Counted from the first letter of the stretch, positions 26,024 to 36,357 are shown. The stretch is 64,000 bases of DNA from Alteromonas sp. KUL42 (GCF_006538325.1 NZ_BJKK01000004.1:248001-312000); one strand, 5' to 3'. Notes: a model not told the origin generated them from the letters alone. Made by a program: numbers and translations.

Positions 26024-27586
26024 CTAGTATGAATCAGGATTGAATACGCCATTATAGCGACGCTGGTCGTCGCGCTTCCAAAACTCTATGGCAGGCACTT
26101 GGTTTTCCCACACGTCGGTTGCATTCCACGTATATTCATTGCGAAAGCGCAAATGAAAGAAGTCCATATCGTAGTGGCTACTTCGCCTGCTATCACTGAA
26201 AAATATATTGCTCTGTTTAGAGATAATAAATTCAGCCTGACTCAAGAATTGAATTTGTCGACTCGTAATTATCTTACAAATAGGCTCTTCTGGATCATTC
26301 GGGTAAAGTGAAGACACAATTGCCCTTTCTATTTCACCAGAGTCTTGTTGGATAACATACAAACCCGAGCCTAGTGGAAAGCGCCCCACCATGTTCATAA
26401 AGGCAGTCACATAAACCTCTCGATATATATCGTCGTCTCGCCCTTTGGCTAATACATCATAGGCTTGATAAATTTGCTGATAGTCAAAACCCTCTTTGGT
26501 TGAAAGTAAAAACGAAGCATACGTCATGGGGATACGAATAAGATCGCCTAGTTCATGCTTACTCGATTTTAGTGACGCCAGTATTTGTAAAATAAAAGAG
26601 AGTTGGCGTTTTTCCTGCTCAACATATGCCACCTTTTCTTCTGCACTGCTAAAAGGAATAGTTGGAATACCAATACCCAACTTCAAATAATCAATGCTTT
26701 TTCTATCTATAATTTCCAGCAGTTTGTTTCTTTCAGTTAAGTTCAGTTTTCGATAGCGGTCGTTACCAAATACTTGGTTTGCTTCAGGGCTATGCATTCC
26801 AATTGATTGCAGCAATGCCGCCTTAACGATGGGCTTTAAGACCTTTTCCCTGTAAGCCATTTTCATTTCCGCAGGCATAGGTAAAGGGTGTGTTTCATCG
26901 TTGTCATTTTCCACAATTTTGTCGGCCATCAAACTGTAGTTCTGACCTTTTGGAAATATCTTGGCCAATTCTGTATTCAAATATTTGTTGTCGAAGGTAT
27001 GTTGCTGTCGCACTTCTTCAAACAATGCAATAGCTAACGCAGTGATATAAATTGGTTTATAGCGCTCATTTCTAATATGACGCACTTTCTCTTTTGGAGA
27101 CGGAGTAGATAGGGCTATCGTCCCTAAAAACTGACTAAATATGCGCTCACCGTTAAGCAAGTTCAGCATATAATCGGTTAAATGGTCGAGTTGTTCATAG
27201 CGATTATTACGTTCAGATTTGAGCCTATCTTCGAGAGCTTTTAGTTCTTTATCGCTATTGGTTTGCTGTGCAACCAACCGTGCCATATAACGCTGAGCTG
27301 AAGGCTGACCTTTGATTGTGGGATATTTTCCCTTCTCTTTTTTGAAGCCTTCTATATATTCAATTTGGTCTTGATAGGTTTTTACTTTGTGTTTAAGTAT
27401 CGTAAGGCGTTTGTAATCTTGGGGGTAATCTTCAAAGAAATGCTCTGCGTCTTTAACCAATTCGCGATAGCGTTGTCTGAACTCAGATATTTTACGAGAA
27501 ATCTCGCTCACCATGGTGGGAATTTGTGACAGCTTTTCTTCTGCCCAAACTGGCTTCGCCTTTTTCGATTTACTATCAATCAGCAT
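26024..27586 (-). CDS. Unrecognised protein, possibly a degenerate HD-GYP-like domain
   Basis: A 520-residue cytoplasmic protein. Residues about 1-140 are helical and highly charged, consistent with a coiled coil. The middle (IVKAALLQSIGMHSPEA) has the spacing of an HD-domain helix, but the HD metal ligands are replaced. Further on, VGRFPLGSGLYVIQQDSGEI resembles the end of HD-GYP phosphodiesterases (phyPxGS then GEI). The metal ligands appear lost, so it is probably not an active c-di-GMP phosphodiesterase. The HD-GYP relation is an inference from pattern only. It stands alone, converging on the chemoreceptor gene with a short gap. Confidence 0.5.
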   Translation of the reverse strand: MLIDSKSKKAKPVWAEEKLSQIPTMVSEISRKISEFRQRYRELVKDAEHFFEDYPQDYKRLTILKHKVKTYQDQIEYIEGFKKEKGKYPTIKGQPSAQRYMARLVAQQTNSDKELKALEDRLKSERNNRYEQLDHLTDYMLNLLNGERIFSQFLGTIALSTPSPKEKVRHIRNERYKPIYITALAIALFEEVRQQHTFDNKYLNTELAKIFPKGQNYSLMADKIVENDNDETHPLPMPAEMKMAYREKVLKPIVKAALLQSIGMHSPEANQVFGNDRYRKLNLTERNKLLEIIDRKSIDYLKLGIGIPTIPFSSAEEKVAYVEQEKRQLSFILQILASLKSSKHELGDLIRIPMTYASFLLSTKEGFDYQQIYQAYDVLAKGRDDDIYREVYVTAFMNMVGRFPLGSGLYVIQQDSGEIERAIVSSLYPNDPEEPICKIITSRQIQFLSQAEFIISKQSNIFFSDSRRSSHYDMDFFHLRFRNEYTWNATDVWENQVPAIEFWKRDDQRRYNGVFNPDSY

Positions 27587-27736
27587 TTAACACCACATTC
27601 CCTAGCGCACGTTTTGACAATAGTTCTCTGCTCAACATTATTTCTCATTTTTCTTATATGCAGAATAAACAGATTGAGAAAACTATTCAACTTCGTAAAA
27701 AAGAGAAAGCAATCAGCACCATAGAATCATTCAGAA

Positions 27737-28198
27737 CTATTTCTTAAGCGCGCGAAGACCTTGGGTAAGTAGTCTATCTAACGCATTGGCAAAATTTTGC
27801 TTGTCGCGCTGAGAAAACGCTTTTGGCCCACCGGTATGCTCGCCGCTTGAACGCATGGTATCCATGAAATCACGCATGGTAAGCGCAGCCCTTATCGACG
27901 ATTTATCATATTCATCGCCACGGGTATTTAAGGCCATAGCATTTTTAGCTAACACATCAGATGCCAGTGGGATGTCAGAGGTGATCACCAAGTCCCCTGC
28001 ATTGCATTTTTCAACAATATAATCGTCTGCTGCATCAAAGCCAGACGGTACGAGCGTAAGGGTAATGTGTTTATCTGGCGGAACAGACATGGAATGGTTT
28101 GCAACTAAAGACAAAGGCAGCCCTGTACGTCGGGCTGCCTTAAATAAAATATCTTTAATTACTGAAGGGCACGCATCCGCGTCAACCCATATATGCAT
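27737..28198 (-). CDS. yaiI: YaiI/YqxD family protein (DUF188)
   Basis: A 153-residue protein starting [19 protein letters not shown], the family's N-terminal Asp-rich motif, with [11 protein letters not shown] and the GEHTGGP segment near residue 120. The fold is PIN-like, so nuclease activity is often suggested but not established. It is 25 bases after the SDR gene on the same strand and may be the last gene of the acyl-CoA dehydrogenase operon. Confidence 0.9.
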   Translation of the reverse strand: MHIWVDADACPSVIKDILFKAARRTGLPLSLVANHSMSVPPDKHITLTLVPSGFDAADDYIVEKCNAGDLVITSDIPLASDVLAKNAMALNTRGDEYDKSSIRAALTMRDFMDTMRSSGEHTGGPKAFSQRDKQNFANALDRLLTQGLRALKK

Positions 28199-28222
28199 AG
28201 TACTATCTCTATCGCGTTACTT

Positions 28223-28984
28223 TTACGCTAGCATACCACCATCAACAACCACTGTCGTGCCTGTTGTATAGCTTGATGCGTCAGACACTAAGTACAATAC
28301 CGTGCCCGCCATTTCGTCTGGATCAGCCACACGTCCTAGTGGGATCACTTTAAGCGCGTGATTCAAAATTTGCTCATTAGTGGTAAGCGCTGACGCAAAC
28401 TTAGTATCAGTAAGGCCAGGTAATAACGCGTTTACACGGATATTTAGCTTGCCGCACTCTTTAGCAAAAGATTTTGTCATGCTGATAACCGCAGCTTTGG
28501 TAATTGAGTAGATGCCCTGCATGTCGCCAGGTGTTACACCATTTACCGATGCAGTGTTAAGAATAACGCCACCACCCTGCTCTTTCATCATTTTACCGGC
28601 TTCAATAGACATGAAGAAATAGCCGCGAATGTTTACATCTACGGTTTTGTTATAGGCACCTAGGTCGGTATCAAGAATGTGGCCAAAGAACGGGTTGGCA
28701 GCGGCATTATTCACCAAGATATCTAACTTGCCGAAGTCCTTTTTAATGGTCTCAAACGCTTGTGTAATTTGTTCCATCTCACCTACGTGGCAAGCTAATG
28801 CTGTAGCCTTACCACCCGCATCGCGAATTGATGACGCGACCGCTTCACAACCATCAATTTTGCGGCTAGATACAATAACATGAGCACCGTATTGCGCTAA
28901 AAGGCGCGCAATTGATTCACCAATACCACGGCTAGCACCTGTTACCAGTGCCACTTTTCCAGTCAAATCGAAAAGATCTTTCAT
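28223..28984 (-). CDS. Short-chain dehydrogenase/reductase
   Basis: A 253-residue classical SDR. The cofactor motif TGASRGIG is near residue 16; Ser in NTASVNG and the catalytic YSITK follow. The C terminus has GTTVVVDGGMLA. Specificity is likely a hydroxy- or oxoacyl compound, judged from the operon with an acyl-CoA dehydrogenase. It starts 33 bases after the preceding SDR and is not closely identical to it. Confidence 0.9.
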   Translation of the reverse strand: MKDLFDLTGKVALVTGASRGIGESIARLLAQYGAHVIVSSRKIDGCEAVASSIRDAGGKATALACHVGEMEQITQAFETIKKDFGKLDILVNNAAANPFFGHILDTDLGAYNKTVDVNIRGYFFMSIEAGKMMKEQGGGVILNTASVNGVTPGDMQGIYSITKAAVISMTKSFAKECGKLNIRVNALLPGLTDTKFASALTTNEQILNHALKVIPLGRVADPDEMAGTVLYLVSDASSYTTGTTVVVDGGMLA

Positions 28985-29017
28985 AATACATTCCTTAATT
29001 CGTTGTGATTTTTATTA

Positions 29018-29785
29018 CTAGGCCAGCATTCCGCCGTCTAACACGACAGCTTGTCCGGTCATAAATGACGACTCGTCACTACATAACCATGCTATGGCAT
29101 TGGCAATTTCTTCTGGTTTACCCAAACGCTTCATGGGGTTTGCACCAATGAGATTTTTTTGTCCACGCTCGTCAAGCTTCGATAACACTCCCTGTACCAT
29201 AGGTGTGTCCACAAAACTCGGGCAAACGGCATTAATGCGAATATTAGCGCGTGCGTATTCCACCGCCGCCGATTTAGTCAACCCCACTACACCGTGTTTA
29301 GATGCACTGTAAGCACTTATCATTGGTGCTGAGCGAAGGCCAGCAACAGAGGCGATGTTAATAATATGACCACCTCCGGTAGCCGTCATGTGCTTAAGTG
29401 CGTTTTTCATGCAATACCACACGCCCGCTAAATTCACCTGAATGTTTTTCATGAACATGGCATCGTCAACTTCAGTCAAAGGCGCGGGGAAATGATCGAT
29501 ACCGGCGTTATTGATAATGACATCAACTTTTTCTGCTTGACTAAACGCGCTGGTAAACATGGCTTTAACTTGCTCAGGCTCTGTAACATCTACAGCTACG
29601 CCATAGGCTTTACCACCAGCTTCCTGAATTTCTTTAACCAAAGCCATTGCGTTGTCTTCGTTCAAATCAGCAATGCCTACCAGTGCGCCACGAGAAGCCA
29701 GTACTCTTGCTGACGCGGCGCCAATACCTGAGCCGCCTCCGGTAATGAGAATATGCTTTCCTTCAACATTTGCCGCTACGTTCAT
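29018..29785 (-). CDS. Short-chain dehydrogenase/reductase
   Basis: A 255-residue classical SDR with TGGGSGIG near residue 15, NNAGID, Ser in NIASVAG, YSASK and the end GQAVVLDGGMLA. The Asp after the second strand (IADLNED) favours NAD over NADP. Its start overlaps the end of the CurA-type gene by 4 bases, so the two are translationally coupled. The substrate is probably a hydroxyacyl compound. Confidence 0.9.
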   Translation of the reverse strand: MNVAANVEGKHILITGGGSGIGAASARVLASRGALVGIADLNEDNAMALVKEIQEAGGKAYGVAVDVTEPEQVKAMFTSAFSQAEKVDVIINNAGIDHFPAPLTEVDDAMFMKNIQVNLAGVWYCMKNALKHMTATGGGHIINIASVAGLRSAPMISAYSASKHGVVGLTKSAAVEYARANIRINAVCPSFVDTPMVQGVLSKLDERGQKNLIGANPMKRLGKPEEIANAIAWLCSDESSFMTGQAVVLDGGMLA

Positions 29786-30789
29786 GCTTCATGCTCCACT
29801 TTCAAAACTAACTTGCCAAAATTTTCGCCTTTAAACAGCATCATTAAAGTTTCAGGGAAATTTTCTAGCCCCGATACCACGTGCTCTTTGGCTTTTAGCT
29901 TGCCTTCAGCAATCCACGTAGCCATATCCTTCGCTGCAATTGGGTATTCTTTGGCATTATCAAATACAACTATGCCTTCCATACGCGCCCGATTAACAAG
30001 TAAAGACAAATAATTGGCAGGACCTTTTACCGGTGTAGTGTTGTTGTATTGGCTGATGGCACCACAAATTACAATACGCGCATGCAGGTTGATGCGCGTT
30101 AACACGGTATCGAGAATGTCGCCACCAACGTTGTCGAAATACACATCAATGCCTTTGGGGCACGCGTCTTTTAAGGCACCGTGAAGCCCTTCGGTTTTGT
30201 AGTCTACTGCTGCGTCAAAACCAAGTTCGTTGACAAGGTAATCACACTTGTCTTTGCCGCCAGCAATACCCACAACACGACAGCCTTTTATTTTGGCAAT
30301 TTGCCCTACTACGGTACCAACCGCACCAGCGGCACCAGAGACAACCACTGTCTCACCTTCTTTAGGCAGACCAGTTTTCAGTAAACCGAAATACGCTGTC
30401 ATACCCGGCATACCTAATACGCCTAAATAACGCTCTAGCGGCGCAAGCGCGGGGTCAACTTTGTGAACACCTTGCTCGCTAACTACTGCGTATTCCTGTA
30501 CGCCAAAGTGACCATAAACATGATCGCCAACGGCAAATTTGTCAGATTTTGACTCTATCACCTCACCCACAGTACCTGCGCGCATTACTGCACCAATTTG
30601 AACGGGCTCAATATAACTTTTGCCATCGTTCATCCAGCCACGCATAGCAGGGTCAAGAGAGATGTACTTAATTTTAACGGCAATCTGACCGTCGTCGACA
30701 TCAGGTAATGTGACGTTAGCAAGTTGCCAATTTTCACGAGTAGGCTCACCGACAGGACGCTTAGCAAGTTGCCACTGTTTATATTCCAT
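29782..30789 (-). CDS. NADP-dependent MDR oxidoreductase, CurA/prostaglandin-reductase type
   Basis: A 335-residue zinc-free medium-chain reductase. It has the family's N-terminal pattern YISLDPAMRGWM, the nucleotide-binding motif SGAAGAVGTVVGQIAK near residue 150, and YFDNVGGDILD. These enzymes reduce C=C bonds next to a carbonyl (curcumin, 2-alkenals). It sits between the acyl-CoA dehydrogenase and two SDRs, so it probably acts on an unsaturated intermediate. Confidence 0.9.
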   Translation of the reverse strand: MEYKQWQLAKRPVGEPTRENWQLANVTLPDVDDGQIAVKIKYISLDPAMRGWMNDGKSYIEPVQIGAVMRAGTVGEVIESKSDKFAVGDHVYGHFGVQEYAVVSEQGVHKVDPALAPLERYLGVLGMPGMTAYFGLLKTGLPKEGETVVVSGAAGAVGTVVGQIAKIKGCRVVGIAGGKDKCDYLVNELGFDAAVDYKTEGLHGALKDACPKGIDVYFDNVGGDILDTVLTRINLHARIVICGAISQYNNTTPVKGPANYLSLLVNRARMEGIVVFDNAKEYPIAAKDMATWIAEGKLKAKEHVVSGLENFPETLMMLFKGENFGKLVLKVEHEA

Positions 30790-30855
30790 GATTGTGTCCT
30801 TATTTGAATGTAATAAGGCGCGGTGTAAACACTACGCCGTATTCATTTAGTCTTA

Positions 30856-32658
30856 TTAAAAATAACTCGCTTTTACTGCGTTACACGTTGCCTCATGAGA
30901 GGTAAGTACTTCTATATCACGAGAGACTAAAGGCAACTCCCAATTTAAGAAATATTCCGCTGCGGCCATTTTACCTTCGTAAAAATCAACGTCTTGTTCT
31001 TGTACGCCATTGACCAATGCCTGTTCAGCCACATTGGCCTGACGTAGCCAGATCCAGCTCACCACACAACTTGAAAACACATTCAAGAAACAACTTGCAT
31101 TGGTCATTAAGATGGCTTGTTTATCTGAACGTAAGTCCGCAGCAGCCTGTTGGATAAGGGCGCCCAATTTATCTAGATAGGGTTTCAACTTGCCAGCTAG
31201 CGCTTGTGCTCGTGGAGTTTCTGCATGCTTCATATCTTCAGTCACGCGGGCAAGTAATACTTGAAGCCCTTTACCGTCATGCTGCCAAAGTTTACGACCT
31301 AATAAGTCAAGCGCTTGAATGCCATTAGTACCTTCGTGTATAGGGTTTAATCTATTGTCACGCCAGCATTGCTCAACCGGGTATTCTCGGGTGTAGCCCG
31401 CTCCACCTAGAATTTGAATAGCAAGGTCGTTTGCTTTTGGACCAAACTCAGAAGGCCATGCTTTGAAAACCGGCGTTAGCAAATCGAGTAATTGTGATAA
31501 CTCGGTACGCGCATTTTCTTCAGTCTCTGTTTCAAGCTCATCAATAAGCATGCTGCCGTATAAACACAATGACATACCACCTTCACAATAGGCTTTTTGT
31601 GCCAGTAACATGCGACGTACATCACCGTGATTAATTATCGGTGTTGGAGCGTATTCAGGAGCAAGGTTCGGTGCCGCGCGGCCTTGTGTTCTGTCCTTTG
31701 CATACTCAAGTGAATAGCGATAGCCGCGATAACCAATCATAGCTGCGCCATAACCAACGCCAATACGCGCCTCATTCATCATCATGAACATATAACGCAA
31801 ACCTTGGTGGGGCTCACCAATGAGGTATCCATGACAATCGCCATTTTCACCAAATGTAAGTGCAGTAGAAGTCGTTCCGCGATAACCCATTTTGTGAATA
31901 AGGCCGGCAAGGGTTACGTCATTGCGCGCATCAGGGTTACCTTCAGCATCTAAACGGTATTTAGGCACGGCAAAAAGAGAGATACCTTTCACCCCTGCCG
32001 GGCCGCCGGGGATCTTGGCAAGAACCAAGTGAACAATATTGTCTGACAACTCGTGTTCACCGCCTGAAATATAAATTTTACTGCCCTTTATACGGTATGT
32101 ACCGTCGTCTTGCGGTCTTGCTGATGTACGAATATCAGCCAGAGAAGAACCCGCATGCGGCTCGGTTAGCGCCATGGTGCCGGTAAAGTCGCCTGTGAGC
32201 ATCTTTGCAAGAAACGCATTTTTGATCTCGTCAGAGGCAAAGTGCTTAATTACGTTTGCTGCCGCGGCGGTTAGAAATGGGTATGCTGTCGACGAAGGGT
32301 TAGCAGCAAGAAAATACCCTGCACATGCATTCATCACAGTGACAGGTAATTGCATTCCACCATCTTCGTAATCGAAGTGACCTGCAATAAAGCCAGACTC
32401 TCTGTAGGTGTCAAAAGCAATTTTGACATCGTCAATCATTGACACTTTCTTACCGTCAAAGGTAGGTTCGTTTTTGTCAGCAACCGCATTATGGGGAAGA
32501 AACAACTCTTCAGCCATCTTTTCTGCCATATCGATGACAGCGTTAAACGTTTCTACATTGTGCTCTTCAAAACGAGTTTTATCACATAATGCAGCAGTAT
32601 TAAGTACTTCATACAATTGAAATTGCATTTCACGACGGGGTATCAGTTGGTCAGCCAT
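30856..32658 (-). CDS. Acyl-CoA dehydrogenase, long (DmdC-like) type
   Basis: A 600-residue enzyme of the long subgroup with an extra C-terminal domain. Residues about 150-200 hold MALTEPHAGSSLADI (FAD-binding region), and GGAGYTREYPVEQCWRDNR with HEGTNGIQALDL near 430-460 contains the usual catalytic-base and FAD-binding region. The last about 120 residues match the extra domain of the DmdC group (3-methylmercaptopropionyl-CoA dehydrogenases) and other long-form members. The substrate is not known. The ATG at 32658 follows GGAGG. It is the first gene of a five-gene unit that diverges from an AraC regulator. Confidence 0.92.
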   Translation of the reverse strand: MADQLIPRREMQFQLYEVLNTAALCDKTRFEEHNVETFNAVIDMAEKMAEELFLPHNAVADKNEPTFDGKKVSMIDDVKIAFDTYRESGFIAGHFDYEDGGMQLPVTVMNACAGYFLAANPSSTAYPFLTAAAANVIKHFASDEIKNAFLAKMLTGDFTGTMALTEPHAGSSLADIRTSARPQDDGTYRIKGSKIYISGGEHELSDNIVHLVLAKIPGGPAGVKGISLFAVPKYRLDAEGNPDARNDVTLAGLIHKMGYRGTTSTALTFGENGDCHGYLIGEPHQGLRYMFMMMNEARIGVGYGAAMIGYRGYRYSLEYAKDRTQGRAAPNLAPEYAPTPIINHGDVRRMLLAQKAYCEGGMSLCLYGSMLIDELETETEENARTELSQLLDLLTPVFKAWPSEFGPKANDLAIQILGGAGYTREYPVEQCWRDNRLNPIHEGTNGIQALDLLGRKLWQHDGKGLQVLLARVTEDMKHAETPRAQALAGKLKPYLDKLGALIQQAAADLRSDKQAILMTNASCFLNVFSSCVVSWIWLRQANVAEQALVNGVQEQDVDFYEGKMAAAEYFLNWELPLVSRDIEVLTSHEATCNAVKASYF

Positions 32659-32687
32659 GGTGTCCTCCACGAAAACTTGTTAACACA

Positions 32688-32733
32688 TTGTGTCATATTC
32701 GTTATCATGTCATTATTGTCATTAATGACACAA
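32688..32733. promoter_or_regulatory. Nested inverted repeats in the divergent promoter region
   Basis: TTGTGTCAT (32688-32696) has its exact complement ATGACACAA at 32725-32733. Inside lies a perfect 14-base palindrome TGTCATTAATGACA (32717-32730), and TGTCAT-like half-sites recur between. It sits between the acyl-CoA dehydrogenase operon and the AraC-type regulator, a natural place for that regulator or another dimer to bind. Confidence 0.55.
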
Positions 32734-32796
32734 TTATGGCTAATACCGCCAACAATAAGTGAAAATTATCACTGACCAACAAATTCGATTATTTAT

Positions 32797-33789
32797 ATGA
32801 ATAAACCTCCTTACATCGTCACCGTACTAGGTTTTAATCAAGCACTAGCCTCTGCTATTACCGGGGCACTCGATGTATTTGCGTTTGCGGGCGTAAGTTG
32901 GCAGCGCATCCACCAAATGCCAACAACACCTCAATTTAAGGTGCAATTAGCCAGTGCCCATGGTCAGCCATTCTTATGCTCTAACCAAGTGACACTAAAC
33001 CCCAATATCGCCATTGAAGATGTATCACATACTGACATTTTACTTATACCTACCATAGGCGGTGACATTGATGCTGTATTAGAAGATATTCAACCTCAAC
33101 TTGTGCATATCAGGCGACTACAAAAAATGGGGGCAGACATTGCAGCAAATTGTACCGGCACATTTATTTTGGCAGAGACAGGTTTACTTGCTAATAATGT
33201 GGCGACAACCCACTGGGGTTATGCCGATAAGTTCAAGGCGCGCTACCCCGATGTTGATTTGCAGTCAGACAAAATGGTGACGCAAGCTGATTCTGTTTAC
33301 TGTGCCGGCGGTGGTATGGCGTGGATAGACTTGTCGATATTATTGATAGAGCGATTTTGTGGTCATCAAGTGGCCAGTGACACAGCTAAGTCTCACGTTT
33401 TGGACGTTTCAAGAACCAATCAGACCATTTACGCGAGTAGTCGACAACGTCATTTTCATTCAGACAAAGATATCAGCGCGGTTCAGTCTTACCTAGAGCA
33501 ACATTTACACACTAAATTTACTTTGGCTGAGCTGGCCCATATCCATAATATGACAGAGCGTACATTAATGCGTAGGTTCAAAAATGCCTGTGACACTACG
33601 CCGTGGCAGTATTTACAATCACTTCGTATAGAGCATGCGCGAAAGCTACTCGAAACCACAAGCATGTCGCTAGAGAAACTGGTGTATGCCGTAGGCTATG
33701 AAGACATGAGCTCATTTACGCGACTATTTAAAAAGACGACAGGTCTGTCGCCTTCACAGTACCGCGCTAAATTCAATCGCACACGATGA
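32797..33789 (+). CDS. AraC-family regulator with DJ-1/GATase-like domain (GlxA type)
   Basis: A 330-residue protein. Residues 5-200 have the DJ-1/PfpI-like fold (LLIPTIGGDID, ANCTGTFILAETGLL with the usual nucleophile Cys position, and TTHWGYADKF). Residues about 225-325 are a double helix-turn-helix DNA-binding domain ending FTRLFKKTTGLSPSQYRA. GlxA-type regulators usually activate a neighbouring catabolic operon in response to a small molecule. The divergent position next to the acyl-CoA dehydrogenase operon makes that operon the likely target. Confidence 0.92.
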   Translation: MNKPPYIVTVLGFNQALASAITGALDVFAFAGVSWQRIHQMPTTPQFKVQLASAHGQPFLCSNQVTLNPNIAIEDVSHTDILLIPTIGGDIDAVLEDIQPQLVHIRRLQKMGADIAANCTGTFILAETGLLANNVATTHWGYADKFKARYPDVDLQSDKMVTQADSVYCAGGGMAWIDLSILLIERFCGHQVASDTAKSHVLDVSRTNQTIYASSRQRHFHSDKDISAVQSYLEQHLHTKFTLAELAHIHNMTERTLMRRFKNACDTTPWQYLQSLRIEHARKLLETTSMSLEKLVYAVGYEDMSSFTRLFKKTTGLSPSQYRAKFNRTR

Positions 33790-33911
33790 TTTGTTTGAAG
33801 TATGCCGCCCTAGGTTAGTGCATCCTTTTTAACTTTTTGGCACTGCATGGTGCATAAATCTCAGCCAAAACCCCAAAGCTCCCTAATAGGGCAACAAATC
33901 GTACAAAATCG

Positions 33912-33924
33912 GTGCAATTTGCAC
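33912..33924. promoter_or_regulatory. Inverted repeat upstream of the TonB-dependent receptor
   Basis: GTGCAA and TTGCAC form a perfect inverted repeat with one central T, about 115 bases before the receptor start. It may be an operator. Confidence 0.35.
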
Positions 33925-34038
33925 AAATTTAAGGTTTTTATATTAAAGTTTGTGTAAAATTCCGCGCCGAGGATGGTAGTCATTCAGTTCCTCACAACAC
34001 TACATAAGTAAAAACCTAATAATCATCTTGGTGGAAAC

Positions 34039-36314
34039 ATGAGATCACATAAAATCGCCACGCTAGCTCTTGCTGTTAGTGCCGCGTTCAGCTCATCAGT
34101 TCTTGCACAAGAGGCCGCAACGACAGTAAAAAAGAAGCCTCACTTGAACAAATTACCGTTACTGCGCAAAAGCGCACACAGTCAATACAGGAAGTACCTA
34201 TTTCTGTTGCAACACTTAGCGGTGAAAAATTCGAAAGCCTATTTTCAGGTGGTGAAGACATTCTTGCTCTAGCCGTTCGCGTGCCGGGTCTATATGCAGA
34301 GTCATCTAACGGACGCGTAGCGCCTCGCTTCTATATTCGCGGTTTGGGTAACACCGACTTCGACTTAGCGGCTTCTCAACCAGTTTCTATTATCATGGAC
34401 GAAGTGGTAATGGAAAACGTTGTTCTTAAAAGTTTCCCATTATTCGACGTTCAGCAAGTAGAAGTACTTCGCGGACCTCAAGGTACACTTTTCGGTCGTA
34501 ACACCACGGCAGGTATCATTAAATTTGATACGGTTAAACCTACTCAAGATGTAGAAGGTTATGCCAAAGCTGGCTTTGGTTCATTCGGTACGATGAACTT
34601 TGAAGGTGCTATTGGTGGTGGTCTAACCGACGACCTATCTGCACGTTTATCAGTTTTATCACAAGAGCGTGACGATTATATCGACAATGCTTTTACTGGC
34701 GAAAGCGACGCTATTGGCGGTTATGACGAAAAAGCCTACCGCTTACAGTTATTGTGGGAACCATCGGCTGATTTCTCTGCATTGTTAAATGTACATGGTC
34801 GTGAACTCGAAGGTACAGCTTCTATCTTCCGTGCGAACATCTTCGACAAAGGCAGCAATGACCTAAACGGCAATTACGACCGTGAAACGGTATATTACGA
34901 TGGTGACCTTGAAGGTAACGGCATCGATAACAACCCACAAGAATACGATGGTTTTGGTGCATCACTGAAACTAGAATACGACATGGATGACGTTACATTC
35001 ACTTCAATCTCGGCAATTGAAACTGCTGAAGGTTCAAGCCTTGGTGATGTTGACGGCGGTTACAACAATGCTGACGGCGCTTCAGGCCCTGGCTTTATTC
35101 CATTCTCAGCGGTAACCCAAGACAACTTGGATGATCTTGAGCAATACACTCAAGAGTTCCGTTTATCTAGTAACACACGCGATGCCATGAACTGGCAAGT
35201 AGGTGCGTTCTATTACGATGCGTCTTTCAATGTAACCAGTATTGATGGATTCTTCGGTGCGACAACCGTATTCCATGAAAACCAAACATGGGCGGTATTC
35301 GGCCAAAGCTCTTATCAAGTAAACGACAAGCTTAACATCACGGGTGGCTTGCGTTATACACACGACTCGAAGCGCCTTGAAGTTGGCGATCAAAACGTAA
35401 ATGGGTTTGCTCTGGTAATTGGCGCAGCTAGCGTTCAAGACTATGACGACATCGATGTTGACGACGGTCAAATGAGCTACGAGTTAAGTGCAAACTACCG
35501 CGTAACTGACGACATGTCACTTTTTGCTCGTTATGCTAACGGTTTCCGTGCTCAGACTATCCAAGGTCGTGACGTTGCTTTTGAAGGTGCGCCTTCTGTT
35601 GCAGATGCTGAAACAATTAACTCATTTGAAGTTGGTGTGAAATCAGACCTACTTGATCGCACATTGCGTTTAAATGCAGCAGCGTTCTACTACACCGTTG
35701 ATGATATGCAGTTCTCTGCTATCGGCGGTGGAAACAACTTTACAGCACTTGTGAATGCAGACAAAGGTGAAGCCTATGGTTTCGAAGTGGATGCACAATG
35801 GCTAGCTACTGATGAGCTAACGTTCACAGCTGGCTACAGCTACAACCACACAGAAATTCAAGATGATTCATTGACTGTTTCTCCTTGTGGTACTGATGCA
35901 TCTTCAGGCTTTACAGGTAACTGTACAGTAACTGATCCTCGCCCTGACGGTTTTGTTGCTTCTATTGATGGTAACCCGTTCCCACAAGCGCCAGAGTCAA
36001 TTTTCAACTTTACCGCGCGTTATACCATTCCAATGGGTGACGACGGCGAATTCTTCGTTTTCACTGACTGGGCATTCCAAGGTGAAACCAACATCTTCTT
36101 GTATGATGCTGTTGAATTCAAAACAGACGATAACTTCGAAGGCGGTCTTCGCATTGGTTACGAAAACTTTGCTCACAACTACACTGTGGCACTTTTCGGC
36201 CGTAACATTACTGATGAAGATAACGTGAAAGGCGCTATCGACTTCAACAACTTAACCGGTATTATGAACGAACCACGCGTTTGGGGTGTTGAGTTCAAAT
36301 ACACTTACTTCTAA
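34039..36314 (+). pseudogene. TonB-dependent receptor gene with frameshift
   Basis: The first frame gives a good signal peptide (SSSVLA-QEAAT) and then derails after the six-A run at 34128-34133. Adding one A continues as VKKEASLEQITVTAQKR, a TonB box and plug start, and runs to 36314. The plug has VEVLRGPQGTLFGRNTTAG, and the barrel ends in VWGVEFKYTYF with a terminal Phe. The total span is one base short of a multiple of three. If the shift is real, no receptor is made. The ligand is unknown. An AGGA-like site is not obvious; the start is supported by the signal peptide. Confidence 0.85.
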
Positions 36315-36357
36315 GTTGTAATTACGCTGTAAATCAGCGCAAACATACGCTCAAAAA

